Below are positions 1 to 8,707 of a stretch of DNA of 34,477 nt, in pieces (the first letter of the stretch is position 1; each line of letters starts with the position of its first letter). The translations under genes were made by a program, and so were the position numbers. The DNA comes from CAVSRC01 sp963798195 (GTDB taxonomy: Bacteria > Pseudomonadota > Alphaproteobacteria > Rhizobiales > Kaistiaceae): contig CAWCSF010000003.1 in the NCBI GenBank assembly GCA_963798195.1, positions 1-34,477 on the forward strand, in the 5' to 3' direction. Under the pieces are notes generated by a model that saw nothing but the letters and a program-made list of their open reading frames with translations, was not told the origin of the DNA and did no database searches.

Positions 1-600
1 GCGGTCGTTGAGGGCGGTGGCCAGACTGCGCAGATCGTTGACGCCTGATGCGCGCAATGAATTGACGAGCGGCAGGGCGTTTGCGGCGAATGCGTCCGCC
101 TCGGCCGACAGTACACGATGCCCAGCTGCCGCAGCCTCGGATGCATTGCGCCGATTGCCGAGCTTGGCGCCCTGAGCCTTCCGCGCCGCCAAAGCTGCCC
201 TCGTACGCTCCGAGATCAGCCGACGCTCCTTCTCCGCGAGTGCAGCGTAGAGGTGCAGCATGAAGGGATCTGCATCTCGACCCAGTTCGGCAACGATAAA
301 CGGGACACGTTGGGCCATCAGACCCGAGATGAAGGCCACGTCGCGGGAGAGGCGATCCAGCTTGGCCACGATGACCGGGCACTTCTGCTTCCGCCCTGTG
401 GCCAACGCCGCGGCCAGCTGAGGCCGCCGATCAAGGGCGTCACTCCCCTTTCCGGTTTCGACCTCGACGAATTCGGCCGTCAGGTCGAAGCCTTCGACTG
501 CGGCAAATCTCGTTACGCCGTCGCGCTGGGCCTCAATGCCGAGCCCCGATCGACCCTGCCTGGCGGTGGAAACGCGGTAATAAGCAATGGCTTGTTGCAT
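1..600 (-). CDS. Serine recombinase (resolvase/invertase family), 3' end cut by window edge
   Basis: This is the N-terminal 200 codons of a small serine recombinase, the enzyme type that resolves transposon cointegrates or inverts DNA through a covalent phosphoserine link. The protein opens MQQAIAYYRVST, where the serine of YRVST is the expected nucleophile. It continues with GIEAQRDGV, then KLDRLSRDVAFI (the conserved arginine-rich active-site segment) and EKERRLISERTRAAL (start of the dimer helix). A C-terminal HTH would lie outside the window. The ATG at 600 gives the canonical start. The same frame stays open further upstream, with another ATG at 636, but no clear ribosome site supports it. 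The minus-strand gene reads away from the palindromes at 940-1021. Family assignment is firm; the mobile element it belongs to is unknown. Confidence 0.85.
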   Translation of the reverse strand, partial: MQQAIAYYRVSTARQGRSGLGIEAQRDGVTRFAAVEGFDLTAEFVEVETGKGSDALDRRPQLAAALATGRKQKCPVIVAKLDRLSRDVAFISGLMAQRVPFIVAELGRDADPFMLHLYAALAEKERRLISERTRAALAARKAQGAKLGNRRNASEAAAAGHRVLSAEADAFAANALPLVNSLRASGVNDLRSLATALNDR

Positions 601-1118
601 CGCGACAAACTCAGTGGCGTTCCGTACAGAACGCATACCACCGTTTGCGTCTTGTACGTAGCCAAGTCTCTGGCAACGCTCAGCAATTTCGTTCCACACG
701 GGTGGCGCGATGTTCGCGGGACACGGGCGGCGCTGCCCGTGCCGCCCCCCAGCCAGCGGATCGCCGCACCGCGCTCAAGATCGCCAGTCTACGCGGACGA
801 TTTCTTCGAGCGCGCCGCGAGCTGGGGGTTCGGGTAGCCCGCTTCCGCTCGCCGCAGGAAACCGCGCGTGTGGAAGGAGGAATTTGGCTGGGCCCGTCGA
901 CAGGCCGCTGGTCCGCAAATCGGAGAAGAGCAGACACATCAGACTCGCTGATCACCGAGTCTGCTTTGCGCCATGAGCTGACGTTCGGGAAGTTCGAAAA
1001 GGCGATTTCGAACGTTCGGGATCACGTATCCGGGCTATCTCCCCGGCCAAATCCCTCTTGATGCAGCTTGCCGCCCCGCGCGGCAGCTCAGACAAATGTG
1101 CATCAAAGGACTTGAACC
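601..1118. other. Non-coding stretch with palindromes
   Basis: I see no convincing gene here. The open frames on both strands have arginine-rich, low-information translations typical of shadow frames in GC-rich DNA. The stretch contains two 8-bp perfect stems and a 10-bp direct repeat at 940-1021, and a TGCCGC/GCGGCA hairpin at 1069-1085 just before the next gene. Confidence 0.5.
940..1021. repeat. Palindromes and direct repeat upstream of a serine recombinase
   Basis: CAGACTCG at 940-947 pairs with CGAGTCTG at 956-963 across an 8-nt loop. GTTCGAAA at 992-999 pairs with TTTCGAAC at 1006-1013 across a 6-nt loop. ACGTTCGGGA occurs at 981-990 and again at 1012-1021, flanking the second palindrome. 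Serine resolvases bind paired palindromic subsites close to their own gene, so a res or attachment site is plausible, but the distance to the recombinase start (about 340 nt) and the lack of a recognised consensus leave this as inference. Confidence 0.35.
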
Positions 1119-1712
1119 ATGTCGATCCATCGCAAACCGATCTTTCTCCAGACGGCGGTCGTCGCATTGATTCTGACGTCAGCCCAGGCCGGTGCCGAAG
1201 ACACGCAGGCAACCACCGGCTGGCCGATAAGCTCAGGCGTCGAGACCGAGACCGGCGGTCAAATACCGGCCGGAGCCCAGGGGGTCCTCCACATCGATGC
1301 CCCGCGCGAGGCGACGCTTCTACAACTGCGCGGTGTGCTCGGGAGTGGCCACGTGATTTTGCGCAATCGCGACAGCCGCGATTGCCTGACGCTGCCCGTC
1401 AGGTTCATCGCGGGTGATTTTGGCGGCGACACCATCTCGATTCATTCAGGGGAATCGATCCGCCTGATCATAAAGAGCGCCCGCGTCGCCGAGGCGCTGG
1501 CCGATGGCGATGATGTCGTCAGCGACATGTATCGCATCGGAAGTGCCGAGGATGACCCCGATGCTGATATCATTGTCCAATCCGGTCTAAGCGCCACCCG
1601 CGGCTTCGTCATAAATCCCGGCAGTTCCTTCCTCGCCGATATCCTCGGCGCAGAGGTGACCCAGGTGAAATGTTCCGAACTCCAAGTGTATGAAAGAGTC
1701 TCAAGACAATGA
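1119..1712 (+). CDS. Exported hypothetical protein
   Basis: A 197-residue protein of unknown function. The N-terminus has a signal peptide: a short basic start (MSIHRK), a hydrophobic stretch (TAVVALILTS) and an Ala-x-Ala-like cleavage site around residues 22-26 (AQAGAED). The mature part is acidic and looks beta-rich, with one cysteine pair candidate (DCLTL and KCSEL), so a periplasmic location is likely. The ATG at 1119 is supported by AAAGGA eight bases upstream. Its stop overlaps the start of the acetyltransferase (ATGA at 1709-1712), so the two genes are probably translationally coupled. I do not recognise a family. Confidence 0.75.
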   Translation: MSIHRKPIFLQTAVVALILTSAQAGAEDTQATTGWPISSGVETETGGQIPAGAQGVLHIDAPREATLLQLRGVLGSGHVILRNRDSRDCLTLPVRFIAGDFGGDTISIHSGESIRLIIKSARVAEALADGDDVVSDMYRIGSAEDDPDADIIVQSGLSATRGFVINPGSSFLADILGAEVTQVKCSELQVYERVSRQ

Positions 1713-2140
1713 TCAGAAAGTACCAGGCTGACGATGCCGATGCGCTCGTCCGGATTTGGCGGAAAGCGAATGCGTTTGCCCATTCGTTTCTGGCAGACGA
1801 CTTCGTGGTGAAAGTCGCTCAAGACATGCGCGACATCTACCTTCCAAACGCAGAAATTTGGGTCCTCGAAGAGGATGAAAACCCGCTCGGGTTCATTGCG
1901 CTCATTGGAGATGAGGTTGGTGGGCTGTTTCTTGATCCGGCATTTCACGGGCGTGGATTTGGCAAGGCGCTGACAGACCATGCGGTTGCTATCCACGGCC
2001 CCTTGCGTGTTGAAGTCTTCGAAAAGAATGCAATAGGGCGGCGATTTTACGACCGCTACGGCTTTGTCGAGACTGAGCGCTATGTCCACGAAGCCTCGGG
2101 CGAACTGAGCCTTAAAATGTCGATGCCATCGTGCCAATGA
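1709..2140 (+). CDS. GNAT-family N-acetyltransferase (YjaB-like)
   Basis: A 143-residue GCN5-related acetyltransferase, the expected length for a single GNAT domain. The opening IRKYQADDADALVRIW, the FHGRGFGKAL segment (acetyl-CoA pyrophosphate-binding motif A) and the C-terminal NAIGRRFYDRYGFVE segment are typical. The overall pattern resembles E. coli YjaB-type enzymes. The protein would acetylate a small molecule or a protein amine in the cytoplasm; the substrate cannot be read from the sequence. Its ATG overlaps the stop of the upstream exported-protein gene by four bases. A hairpin terminator follows the stop codon, so these two genes form a short operon. Confidence 0.85.
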   Translation: MIRKYQADDADALVRIWRKANAFAHSFLADDFVVKVAQDMRDIYLPNAEIWVLEEDENPLGFIALIGDEVGGLFLDPAFHGRGFGKALTDHAVAIHGPLRVEVFEKNAIGRRFYDRYGFVETERYVHEASGELSLKMSMPSCQ

Positions 2141-2148
2141 CCGAAGTC

Positions 2149-2178
2149 GAAGGCGTTCTCTGGGGAGCGCCTTCTTTT
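2149..2178 (+). terminator. Rho-independent terminator after the GNAT gene
   Basis: GAAGGCG (2149-2155) pairs with CGCCTTC (2168-2174), with an extra CTC/GAG pairing near the loop, and is followed directly by TTTT. It lies nine bases after the acetyltransferase stop, between two converging genes. The T-run suits plus-strand termination only. Confidence 0.75.
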
Positions 2179-2215
2179 CCTTGAGGCATCTCCGATGGCT
2201 GCTCCGCAGACGTCG

Positions 2216-3325
2216 CTACGCTTCTGCCTTTTTCGCGCGAAACTGAGATGGGGTCTGCCCGACGATGCGGCGGAATTCGGTATTGAAGCTGGATTTGCTG
2301 ACGAACCCCGCGTCGAGCATCACCTCGACGATCGACAAATCCGTTTCGTGCAGGGCACGCTGCGCATGCCGAATGCGAAAGCCATTGATATAGCGCGAGA
2401 AGTTGTCGCCGGTCAGCCGGTTCGTCGCGTTCGAGACATCGCGAACTGGCATCGACAGCCGCCGCGCGACCCGCGCCAGCGTCAAGCCATTGTCCGTATA
2501 GAGATGCTTTTCATTCATAAGCGCATCGAGCGCCGTCATGAGCGCGCGGTCGCGCTCGTTCGGTGCTTCGGTCCTGGCTTCGCGCTCTTCGGACCCCCGC
2601 AACACCATCGGTACGCCGACAAGAGCGACAACCACGACAAAAGCCGTAAGCACGCCGGAGACACCCGTCAGAAACCGCAGGATAAACGCATCGGATGCAA
2701 ACAAGCCGGCCGCGACGATCAGGCCATCCGTCGCCACCATCATGCCGAGCAGGGCGATCGTGGCGTAAATCGCCGACCGCACAATGCGCAAGGCATGGGC
2801 CGGCACATGCACGAAATCATCCGAGCCATAGCGCAAGAACGCAGCGGTTCGAAAAAGGTAGATGCTGTTGATCCCCAGCACGAACACATCGTCCGCGATC
2901 GGAATTGGCGCAAGAATTGCCGCTTGCGCCAGCGCGACCGGTACAGCGTTCCACCGCAATGTTTGACGCCACGACGATGCCGTGTGCTGTGTGAGTGCAC
3001 GGAATCCCAAATATGCAGCAGGCGCGACCATCACCGCAAACAATGGTTGAGCCCGCGCCGCCCAATTGTAGCCAAAAGATAGCCGAAAGCCCAACAGCAA
3101 GCCGATAGCCGCGAGAGAGAGGAAGAAAATACAGAGGAAAAGGCGCGCGGCGAACGGTGTGCGCGTATTCTGCGCGACGGCATAGGCGGCGACTATCGTC
3201 AAAACACTAACGAGCCATGCCAGTGGAAGAGTGACCATTACCCACGCTACAAATCTGTGCCGCGCGACCCTTGCCGCGCCATTTTTGGTAAGCGACTTGC
3301 TTCCCACCCTGACGGCGTCGGGCAA
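2216..3325 (-). CDS. Membrane-anchored AraC-family transcriptional regulator
   Basis: The C-terminal third or so (roughly residues 265-365) is an AraC-type double HTH: a first HTH around LTLARVARRLSMP, then IRHAQRALHETDLSIVEV, then the family signature region GFVSKSSFNTEFRRIVGQTPSQFR. The N-terminal half is a set of about six to seven hydrophobic segments (for example VMVTLPLAWLVSVLTIVAAY and ALLGMMVATDGLIVAAGLF). This is a membrane-embedded sensor fused to a DNA-binding domain, rather than a soluble arabinose-type pocket. The full frame begins at TTG 3325. The ATG at 3238, just before the first membrane segment, is an equally good or better start. The signal sensed and the target genes are unknown. 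It ends close to the terminator of the converging GNAT operon. Confidence 0.85.
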   Translation of the reverse strand: MPDAVRVGSKSLTKNGAARVARHRFVAWVMVTLPLAWLVSVLTIVAAYAVAQNTRTPFAARLFLCIFFLSLAAIGLLLGFRLSFGYNWAARAQPLFAVMVAPAAYLGFRALTQHTASSWRQTLRWNAVPVALAQAAILAPIPIADDVFVLGINSIYLFRTAAFLRYGSDDFVHVPAHALRIVRSAIYATIALLGMMVATDGLIVAAGLFASDAFILRFLTGVSGVLTAFVVVVALVGVPMVLRGSEEREARTEAPNERDRALMTALDALMNEKHLYTDNGLTLARVARRLSMPVRDVSNATNRLTGDNFSRYINGFRIRHAQRALHETDLSIVEVMLDAGFVSKSSFNTEFRRIVGQTPSQFRAKKAEA

Positions 3326-3446
3326 GGGTTTGCAGGATAGGCTAAGCCGTCAGAATCGCGAAACCATCGAGAACGTCCGGTGAGGGGTCAGAAGCAGAAA
3401 TGAGAGCGGCGCATTGTGATGTCCGCGCTGAGGCCAACTGCGGAAG

Positions 3447-3884
3447 TCACCGGTCGCAGCTGGCTCCACCTTGGCGGCTGTACGCGCCGCCCGAAAACGC
3501 GACCCAGTCGCAGGCCTGTCCCGCGCTCACCATCTCCGCCGCTAGATCGCGCTCGTGGACGAAGCATTGCGCGACAATGCGGTCGTAGTTCGTGGGCCGA
3601 GACCGACCGTCACACACCGTACCCTCGCCTACCGGCACGCAATTGATTACGCTGCCTCCCACAAGGTTCTGCAATGCGCGCTTGGAGGCCGGTCCGCGCG
3701 GGTCGCTCAGTTCCGGAGCGTCAATTCCGCAGAGCCTGATCTTGCGGCATGTCGATTGGTCGCAAACCCAAAGGGTGTCGCCGTCCACGATCTTGTCAGG
3801 AGTCCCGGTGGTGTCTGCGGCGGTTGCCGGACCCGCCAGCAGGAATGCAGCCAGGAGTGCGAGCGCTTTGGTGAGGCGATCCAT
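3447..3884 (-). CDS. Secreted thermonuclease-like (SNase-fold) nuclease
   Basis: A protein of about 145 residues with a signal peptide (MDRLTKALALLAAFLLAGPATA) and a staphylococcal-nuclease fold. The motifs are KIVDGDTLW (metal-binding Asp), RLCGIDAPE (catalytic Arg, Asp and Glu) and YDRIVAQC (second catalytic Arg). All key residues of the family are present, so a calcium-dependent extracytoplasmic nuclease is likely. Five or more cysteines suggest disulfides in the periplasm. I chose ATG 3884 because the signal peptide starts there. An in-frame GTG at 3923 would overlap the upstream small gene by 14 bases and suggests coupling with it. Confidence 0.85.
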   Translation of the reverse strand: MDRLTKALALLAAFLLAGPATAADTTGTPDKIVDGDTLWVCDQSTCRKIRLCGIDAPELSDPRGPASKRALQNLVGGSVINCVPVGEGTVCDGRSRPTNYDRIVAQCFVHERDLAAEMVSAGQACDWVAFSGGAYSRQGGASCDR

Positions 3885-3909
3885 CGTGGACGGGCGTCGA
3901 ACCGCCATT

Positions 3910-4101
3910 CTATTCGTCGCCACGCGCTAGGCGAACCGAGGCTACCTTGCCGGGCGCGTATCCATTCAAGATCAGGAACAACTCGACCACCCGTTCATCG
4001 ACCGGACCGGGCGAGAAATTGTCGTCGAGGCGGCGGCCGGTTTCGCGCTCGAATCGCTCGGCGGTGGCACGTATGTCGGGAGGAAGAGCGAGCAGGTTCA
4101 T
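3910..4101 (-). CDS. Small hypothetical protein, 63 aa
   Basis: A small cytoplasmic-looking protein, MNLLALPPDIRATAERF at the start, with a central ETGRRLDDN segment and a VDERVVELFLILN helix. I do not recognise a family. It is unlikely to be a shadow frame, because a diverged copy of its coding sequence occurs at 8369-8475 on the same strand, with about 80 of 100 aligned bases identical by hand count. An upstream TTG at 4140 is a possible alternative start. Its stop overlaps the extended frame of the thermonuclease gene, so the pair may be co-transcribed. Confidence 0.6.
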   Translation of the reverse strand: MNLLALPPDIRATAERFERETGRRLDDNFSPGPVDERVVELFLILNGYAPGKVASVRLARGDE

Positions 4102-4164
4102 TTCTTGTTCGCCGAAGAAATACCCGTTCTTGGCGCTCAATCGAGCGACATCAGCTGCTAGTCG

Positions 4165-5145
4165 TCAAAGCCACTCGAGCCTTTGCCCGTGTGGAGTGGC
4201 CCAGGCAACCGGTTCTTCGTTTACGGACATTAGGAACATACTCTTCCGTTCATCTGCATCAGCTTTCGCCGCAATGGCCGGGAATGCGTAGGGCCATTCA
4301 TTGCTGATCCACGTCGCGCCAAGGTCCCGACAGCAGCGGGCGAACGCGTCGCGCTCGTCTTGTGATTGCACATAGGTGAGTACGGCCGTGTGAAAGATGA
4401 CAAGCGTCGCGTCCCGCGGAGCCCGGTTGGCAAGCGCCGCCAGGTCATTCCGCAGGTCGCCTCGGATCACACCTGGATCAACCTGCCGGGCAACAGCAAC
4501 TGCAGCCCTCAGGCGCGCGAGCCGGTCGATTTGCTCCGGCCACACAAGCGTTTCCAGCCATGCCATGTCCTCCGCCCTATCCACGCGCAGCGGGTTCAGG
4601 TCGAGGCCCGCCCGCCAGACGACATTCAGAGGACGGTTTGGCAGCGGGGTGTTCTCGGTTGCATCGCAGCGCAGGAGCGGGGCGATCTGTCTCGTCTCTG
4701 CGGGTGCATCAATCCGCATCCGGCCGAAGTCGTATCCGTACTTGTCCGGCAATAGGCACAGCCCCGCCGAGGCGCCGACTTCCAGCAGCGCAATCGGCCC
4801 CTCGATTCGAGACAGCACCGGCAGCAGCGCCGCGCACCGCCCCGGTTCGTTGGTCTGGGTCGTTCTCGTCCGCATGGTCTGTGCAATGCCCTCGGCGTTG
4901 CGCCGGACCATGCCATCGAGTTCATCCGGACCAGATGGCGTCCCGGCGACAAGCCGCAGCGCGGCGAGGAACAGGTTGGGCTGTTGCAATGCTGGCGGAA
5001 ACGCCGATAGGAATCTCAGGACCGAGGGGCTTCCGGCAACATGGTTCGTGAGAGCCTCGTAGAGCGGAGAGGACCCCCGCGCCTCGTCCCGAGCGAAGCG
5101 CCTGTAGCGCTCAGCCAGTGCGGCGTCTTCCTCGGTGTCACTCAT
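4165..5145 (-). CDS. DUF2332 family protein
   Basis: A 326-residue protein that matches the DUF2332 family as I remember it. It starts with RYRRFARDEARGSSPLYEAL, continues with PPALQQPNLFLAALR and LLEVGASAGLCLL (a glycine-rich segment reminiscent of a methyltransferase nucleotide-binding loop), then LVIFHTAVLTYV, and ends with an EW-rich strand and WATPHGQRLEWL. Length is normal for the family. No biochemical role is established that I know of; a methyltransferase-like fold is an inference from the loop. It lies 103 bases downstream of the diguanylate cyclase gene on the same strand. Confidence 0.85.
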   Translation of the reverse strand: MSDTEEDAALAERYRRFARDEARGSSPLYEALTNHVAGSPSVLRFLSAFPPALQQPNLFLAALRLVAGTPSGPDELDGMVRRNAEGIAQTMRTRTTQTNEPGRCAALLPVLSRIEGPIALLEVGASAGLCLLPDKYGYDFGRMRIDAPAETRQIAPLLRCDATENTPLPNRPLNVVWRAGLDLNPLRVDRAEDMAWLETLVWPEQIDRLARLRAAVAVARQVDPGVIRGDLRNDLAALANRAPRDATLVIFHTAVLTYVQSQDERDAFARCCRDLGATWISNEWPYAFPAIAAKADADERKSMFLMSVNEEPVAWATPHGQRLEWL

Positions 5146-5248
5146 TCTCGACGCCCCCGCGACGACCGCTCACTCGCACGACCACCCACGCTGCGCGGTG
5201 CCGAAAGCTCTTGATCGCTTTGGGCCCCTGGCTTGTCAATGACCGCGA

Positions 5249-6439
5249 CTACGCCACCTTGACGACGGTCGATTTCCCACCGCCGTCCATCCTGCCAACG
5301 CGCCTGACGCGGTTGCGACCTTCGGCTTTGGCAAGATACAGTTGCTCGTCCGCTACTCTTAAAAGGTCGTCAACGGTCGAGTCCGAATGGGCCACGGACA
5401 CCCCGGCGCTAACTGTCGCATTGACCGGTTTGTCCTCGACCGTCCGACACGCCGCGGCAAACGCTGCGCGGATGCGGTCGGCTATGACGTAGGCCGTGCT
5501 GGCGCTGGCACCCGGCAGAATTAGGGCAAATTCTTCTCCACCCATTCGCCCGATCGTGTCAGTCGACCGCATGATACCGCGCACCGAGTCGCAGAAGACC
5601 TGCAGGACGCGATCGCCGGTCGCATGGCCGAAAGTGTCATTGACGGCCTTGAAGTAATCGAGATCGAATAGGACCAGCGACAGCGGCTCGTCGCGTTGCA
5701 GGCAATCCGCCAGCGCGCCCTCGGCACTGGTCATGAAGGCGCCGCGATTGGCGATGCCAGTGAGCACATCGATGCGCGAGGCCAATTTGTATGCAATCTC
5801 TACCCGCTCCTTTGTGATCGTGACCATGAAGATCGCGGTGCCGACAGTGAAGATTAGTTGCTCGAAGTAAATGGCGCCAAATAGGCTCGACAGCGGAGGA
5901 GCGGAAAGTGTGGGCAGGTCGCTGACAAAGAGCGCGGCAAGCCCGACCAGAAATATCGCGATATGGATCAGGAACATCGCCAATAGCGGCCATCGGTTGG
6001 TGAGCCGTTCGTCGCGGCCTCGCCATAGGTCGATGCTTGCCCAAGTCAGATAGGCGATCCAGCAAAGGAAACCCGAACCAAGCCCCGCCGCTTGCGGGCC
6101 GATCGGCAATGGCAAGAAGCCGGCGACCAGCCAGGATGCGGGACCGACTAGGACGACCGCCGGCCACGCCACGCGGTGGCTGAAGTGCCGCGTGCCGGCC
6201 CAAACGAACGGCGGGGCAAGCGAAAGGAACCCCGTTCCGACCACAATCGCCGGAAGCGCGCCGTCCGCAAATCCGAAGGCGAGGCACCCGATGCCGATCG
6301 CCTGGCAGCTGGTCGCCGCGGCCCACCACAACAGCGCCGACGCGCTCCGCATCTGCGTCCAGGCGTTGATCAGCAATATGGCACCGATCACTGCAACGAA
6401 GCTGTCAGCAGCCATCAGCGTGATAGTGTCGAGTCTCAT
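5249..6439 (-). CDS. Membrane diguanylate cyclase (GGDEF)
   Basis: A 396-residue enzyme predicted to make cyclic di-GMP from two GTP. The first 215 or so residues hold about six membrane segments. The GGDEF domain occupies roughly residues 225-385, with LFDLDYFKAVNDTFGHATGD for metal and nucleotide binding and the active-site motif GGEEF at 300-304. An intact inhibitory I-site (RSTD) lies exactly five residues before GGEEF, so product inhibition is expected. The start is ATG 6439, only 26 bases after the stop of the upstream PAS-GGDEF-EAL gene. A synthase and a probable phosphodiesterase are therefore made from one transcript. What the membrane part senses is unknown. Confidence 0.9.
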   Translation of the reverse strand: MRLDTITLMAADSFVAVIGAILLINAWTQMRSASALLWWAAATSCQAIGIGCLAFGFADGALPAIVVGTGFLSLAPPFVWAGTRHFSHRVAWPAVVLVGPASWLVAGFLPLPIGPQAAGLGSGFLCWIAYLTWASIDLWRGRDERLTNRWPLLAMFLIHIAIFLVGLAALFVSDLPTLSAPPLSSLFGAIYFEQLIFTVGTAIFMVTITKERVEIAYKLASRIDVLTGIANRGAFMTSAEGALADCLQRDEPLSLVLFDLDYFKAVNDTFGHATGDRVLQVFCDSVRGIMRSTDTIGRMGGEEFALILPGASASTAYVIADRIRAAFAAACRTVEDKPVNATVSAGVSVAHSDSTVDDLLRVADEQLYLAKAEGRNRVRRVGRMDGGGKSTVVKVA

Positions 6440-6465
6440 TAGGTGTTACCTGGGTGCACTCGCGG

Positions 6466-8172
6466 CTAGCCGGCCAACGCAGCGACTGCGGGGAGCTGCT
6501 GGCGGCTGATCATCTTTCGAAAGGCATTCGCCCGCATCGGCCTTCCGAAGAAGTATCCTTGGCCGCGATCGCACGAGGACACCGATAGGATCTTGGCCTG
6601 CGCTTCGGACTCAACGCCCTCCGCGACAACCTGCATGCCGAGTTTGTGGGCTAGCGCCACCAGCGCCTCAACCAAAACCGTATCCCGGCCGCCGGGAACC
6701 ATTTGGCGCACGAAACTCTGGTCGATCTTGAGACAGGAGACCGGCAGTTTGGAGACTTGGGTCAAACTGGCGCGTCCGGTTCCGAGGTCGTCGAGAGCCA
6801 GCCCTACCCCAGCGGCGCGAAGTGCCGTAAGCGAGCGCAGTATCTCGTCGTCATCTTCCAATGTGAAGTTCTCTGAGATCTCCAACTCAAGAAGGTCTGC
6901 CGGGAGGGCCACCTCGGCAAGCATGGCGGCGATCTTCTCGGGCAACTCGCGATCGCCGATCTGCGACTGAAAAAGGTTGACCCCAACAAATATCTTGTTC
7001 GAGGCCAGCCCACGCCATTCACGCGCCTCACAGCAGGCTGAGCGCAGGACCCAGTCCCCGACCTCTGAAACAATCGGGCTTGCGGCCAAGGCATCAAGGA
7101 AGATTGAGGGAGGAACTATGCCCATTGTCGGGTGATTCCAGCGAAGAAGCGCCTCAGCCCCTACCAGCTCCAGATCCGACAACCGCACTTGCGGTTGGAA
7201 GAACAGCTCCAGTTGACCAATTTTGAAGGCTTCCTCGACTTCTTTCGCGAGCATTCGCCGGGCGTTCAAATCAGCCCGCATGAACGGAGCGAAGAGAGCG
7301 TATCCGTCGCGTCCCTTTGCCTTGGCGTGATAGAGAGCAACATCGGCATCAGCCAATAGCTCGTCAGTGCCTCTGCTCGGCTCAACTCCCAACAGGATGC
7401 CGACATTCGCGCCAACGACGACTGATTTCCCGCAGACCTCGATCGGCCCGGTAAGCTCTCCGATCATCTTTCGAATGCCAGCGGTCAAAGCCAGGGGATC
7501 GTTCGCGCCGGACATGCGCAAAACGAACCGCACCCCGCTGAGCCGATAGGGCTTGGCGATTCCCTCGGACGCAGCAATCAGCCGATCGGCAACGGACCGG
7601 AGGACGAGATCGCCGGCGGCGTGACCGAGCGAGTTGTTGACATTGTGAATTCCGTTGAGGTCGACCAATGCCAATGCGTCATTGCCGACTGACGGCTGCC
7701 TCTCGACTGGCTGGCGTGCGCCGAGGTCGTGGAACAGGGCCGCCCTATTTGGCAACCCGGTCAATTGGTCGGTGTAGGCGAGGCGGCGGGTTGCTTCCGT
7801 GGCCGCCAAATCTCGGATGACGGCCATCGTTCGGTCGTCGCCTCGTCCTGCAATTGGACCGAGCATGATGCTGACCGGAAACTCGGACCCGTCCTTGCGC
7901 CGTCCGCTGAGCTCCAGTCTATCCCCGATCGGGCGAGCGTGCGGGTTCCTCTCGAACGCAGCCCGTTGACCAACGTGGGCGGCGCGGAGTCGCTCAGGCA
8001 CCAGGATTTCTATGGTCGAGCCGAGAAGTTCGTCTCGGCTGTAGCCAAACATGACAATCAGCCGATCGTTGACCTTGGCTATGGTCCCATCTTTGTCGAC
8101 GACCAAGACCGCGTCGGGCATCAGCTCGAAGACGCCACCGGGTTTCCACTCAGCTTCCCAGTTCTGGGGCAT
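6466..8172 (-). CDS. PAS-GGDEF-EAL protein, likely c-di-GMP phosphodiesterase
   Basis: A protein of about 568 residues with three domains in order: a PAS sensor (FELMPDAVLVVDKDGTI and FGYSRDELLGSTIE), a GGDEF domain, and an EAL domain. The GGDEF active site is degenerate: SGVRF replaces GGDEF, so synthesis is not expected. The EAL domain keeps its catalytic set: EALLRW, the Asn of VNLF, ELEISEN, DDLGTG, KIDQSF, EGVESEAQ and GQGYFFGRP. It should therefore hydrolyse cyclic di-GMP. ATG 8172 has AAAAGAAG upstream; an in-frame GTG at 8214 lacks a well-placed ribosome site. It is the first gene of a minus-strand run with the diguanylate cyclase. Confidence 0.9.
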   Translation of the reverse strand: MPQNWEAEWKPGGVFELMPDAVLVVDKDGTIAKVNDRLIVMFGYSRDELLGSTIEILVPERLRAAHVGQRAAFERNPHARPIGDRLELSGRRKDGSEFPVSIMLGPIAGRGDDRTMAVIRDLAATEATRRLAYTDQLTGLPNRAALFHDLGARQPVERQPSVGNDALALVDLNGIHNVNNSLGHAAGDLVLRSVADRLIAASEGIAKPYRLSGVRFVLRMSGANDPLALTAGIRKMIGELTGPIEVCGKSVVVGANVGILLGVEPSRGTDELLADADVALYHAKAKGRDGYALFAPFMRADLNARRMLAKEVEEAFKIGQLELFFQPQVRLSDLELVGAEALLRWNHPTMGIVPPSIFLDALAASPIVSEVGDWVLRSACCEAREWRGLASNKIFVGVNLFQSQIGDRELPEKIAAMLAEVALPADLLELEISENFTLEDDDEILRSLTALRAAGVGLALDDLGTGRASLTQVSKLPVSCLKIDQSFVRQMVPGGRDTVLVEALVALAHKLGMQVVAEGVESEAQAKILSVSSCDRGQGYFFGRPMRANAFRKMISRQQLPAVAALAG

Positions 8173-8337
8173 GCAGAACTTCTTTTCGCGGCTCGGTCTG
8201 CCGGTCGCAGACACCCCTTGGCGGCTTTCGTCAGAAACAATACGTCGGATGCGTGCAAGGGTCCTTACCGCCGACAGCTAGAATTACAGACATCGAGACA
8301 AGGGCTGATTAACCTAAGGCACTCTCGGCCCGCCATT

Positions 8338-8480
8338 TGCTGCGGAGGCTGCCCTGTGAGGTGTGTTTCATTCAAAATCTGGAACAACTCAACCATTCGT
8401 CCGTCGACCGCTCCGTGCGGAAGATTGCCGTCGAGACGACGAGCGGTTTCGCGCCCCGAATCGCTCGGCGCTGCGCCGTA
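8338..8480 (-). pseudogene. Relic copy of the 63-aa small protein gene
   Basis: The minus-strand reading gives GRETARRLDGN and DGRMVELFQILN, clearly related to the segments ETGRRLDDN and VDERVVELFLILN of the protein at 3910-4101. The nucleotide match covers about 8369-8475 and breaks once, at a run of four G bases that is one base longer here, shifting the frame. No plausible start or full-length frame remains, so I read it as a decayed paralogue. Its neighbour is another relic (8708-8890). Confidence 0.5.
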
Positions 8481-8707
8481 TCTCTCGGACTCGGAATCAG
8501 TTTCGGCATCTCCTTGTCCGACGACGGCCGGTCCCCGCCGCGACCGTGAAATTCGCGACGACCCACGACTGCCGGGCCTTGGGAAAGCAACGGCCAGGTT
8601 ACCCGCCGCATGCGCATCGGCTGACGCCGCCAACGCCAGCCGATGCGGGTTTGAGTTGCAATGGGTGCCACGAGAAATGCAGACCCTGACGTCAGCTCGA
8701 TGTCTAG

